Shown here: positions 5,318 to 5,769 of the stretch, in pieces | Position numbering within the stretch: position 1 is the first letter of the stretch | Layout of the letters: the number at the start of each line of letters is the position of its first letter | NCBI GenBank assembly: GCA_016191895.1 | Contig: JACPVD010000278.1 | Span: forward strand, 1 to 5,769 | Direction of reading: 5' to 3' | DNA from: Chloroflexota bacterium | GTDB lineage: Bacteria; Chloroflexota; Anaerolineae; Anaerolineales; Villigracilaceae | Length of the DNA: 5,769 nt | The notes under the pieces: generated by a model | What the model was told of the DNA's origin: nothing | What the model saw: only the letters and a program-made list of their open reading frames with translations | Database searches by the model: none | Translations under genes and position numbers: made by a program

Positions 5318-5769
5318 CTACTTCGCGTACGCGTTCAAAAATTCGTCCCAGATCGTCGTCAGGGCAAAATCGAGCGTGGAGCGGTAGTATGTGTAATTTG
5401 AATCTTTTTCACTCGCCTTCGAAATGTGATAGATCGTGATTCCGTGAACGTCGCTGTAGGCGTTGACATGTCTCTCATGCAGGACGACAGCCGTCACCGC
5501 GTCCATCACGGCCTGACTCTTGTTCTTGATATTCGTATCCGCGACATTGCGCTTGATCTCATAGGCCATGTCGTATAAATCCTTGTCCATGGGCGCCTGC
5601 CACATATTGCGCGTGGCGGTAAACGCTCTGGCATATTTGGATCGATACGTGGTGAGGCCGGCGTTCAAGGCCGCGGCCCATTGATCGACCGCGGTCTTTA
5701 AGGCCGTATAACGGCTGTCCACCGCCACGGCGGACCACGTCTTGTCGTTGGCCGCGCTCTGGCTGGTGG
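5318..5769 (-). CDS. C-terminal part of a probable clostripain-family (peptidase C11) protein, truncated by the window edge
   Basis: The frame is open from the window edge to a TAG at 5320-5318 and shows the last 149 residues. The GTG at 5728 is an internal codon, not a convincing start: protein-like sequence (SQSAANDKTWSA) continues upstream of it. The end matches the closing part of clostripain-like proteases: a SAVAVD...ALKTAVDQW helix region, DLYDMAYEIK, a VVLHERH strand, HGITIYH (visible residues 108-114), then FALTTIWDEFLNAY at the extreme C-terminus. The catalytic His and Cys of this family lie further N-terminal, outside the window, so activity cannot be judged. Family members are usually secreted Arg-specific cysteine proteases or their relatives. 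It converges on the SLH gene with 85 bases between the stops. The assignment rests on remembered family patterns and is moderately secure. Confidence 0.62.
   Translation of the reverse strand, partial: TSQSAANDKTWSAVAVDSRYTALKTAVDQWAAALNAGLTTYRSKYARAFTATRNMWQAPMDKDLYDMAYEIKRNVADTNIKNKSQAVMDAVTAVVLHERHVNAYSDVHGITIYHISKASEKDSNYTYYRSTLDFALTTIWDEFLNAYAK

Noticed and set aside
1..5769. CRISPR array, tRNA/rRNA genes, insertion sequence or toxin-antitoxin pair
   Set aside because: I saw no direct repeat array, no tRNA-like cloverleaf, no transposase motif and no small gene pair on either strand.

Overview
The window looks like a chromosomal segment of a free-living bacterium with moderately high GC, with coding regions near 55-60% by eye except at the left end. 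Three things suggest Chloroflexota, perhaps Anaerolineae: a secreted protein ending in S-layer homology (SLH) repeats, a clostripain-like (peptidase C11) C-terminus, and the style of the housekeeping genes. This placement is an inference from gene content; there is no rRNA or marker gene to confirm it.

Layout, left to right. Positions 1-89 hold what may be the last 28 codons of an unrecognised gene. Positions 140-469 encode a stand-alone GIY-YIG-type nuclease domain protein of 109 aa in noticeably AT-richer DNA (about 45% GC), closed by a strong hairpin at 495-527. Next comes a tightly packed plus-strand cluster. It starts with ribonuclease Z (rnz, 611-1543, probably from a TTG start) and continues with 6-phosphofructokinase (pfkA, 1533-2507, overlapping rnz by 11 bases). 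It ends with a short dihydroorotase (pyrC, 2523-3602, 15 bases after pfkA, with its ribosome binding site abutting the pfkA stop). These genes are almost certainly co-transcribed, joining tRNA 3'-end maturation, glycolysis and pyrimidine synthesis. That is a growth-related grouping rather than one pathway.

Positions 3603-3789 form a promoter-bearing intergenic region. It has a near-consensus sigma-70-type promoter (3687-3714), a perfect 11-bp inverted repeat at the predicted transcript start (3718-3748), and a good Shine-Dalgarno. It drives an exported 480-aa envelope protein (3790-5232) with a signal peptide, an uncharacterised beta-rich N-terminal part and three C-terminal SLH repeats. A strong intrinsic terminator (5263-5299) follows, overlapped by a second inverted repeat. 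On the minus strand, convergent with the SLH gene, lies the C-terminal part of a probable clostripain-family protease (5318 to beyond the window edge).

The most noteworthy observation is the dihydroorotase. From its first residue to its C-terminus it reads like the dihydroorotase domain of the animal multifunctional protein CAD, including the substrate-covering loop, but as a free-standing bacterial enzyme that lacks the usual long N-terminal segment of bacterial class I dihydroorotases. I found no clear defence system, CRISPR array, insertion sequence or RNA gene.
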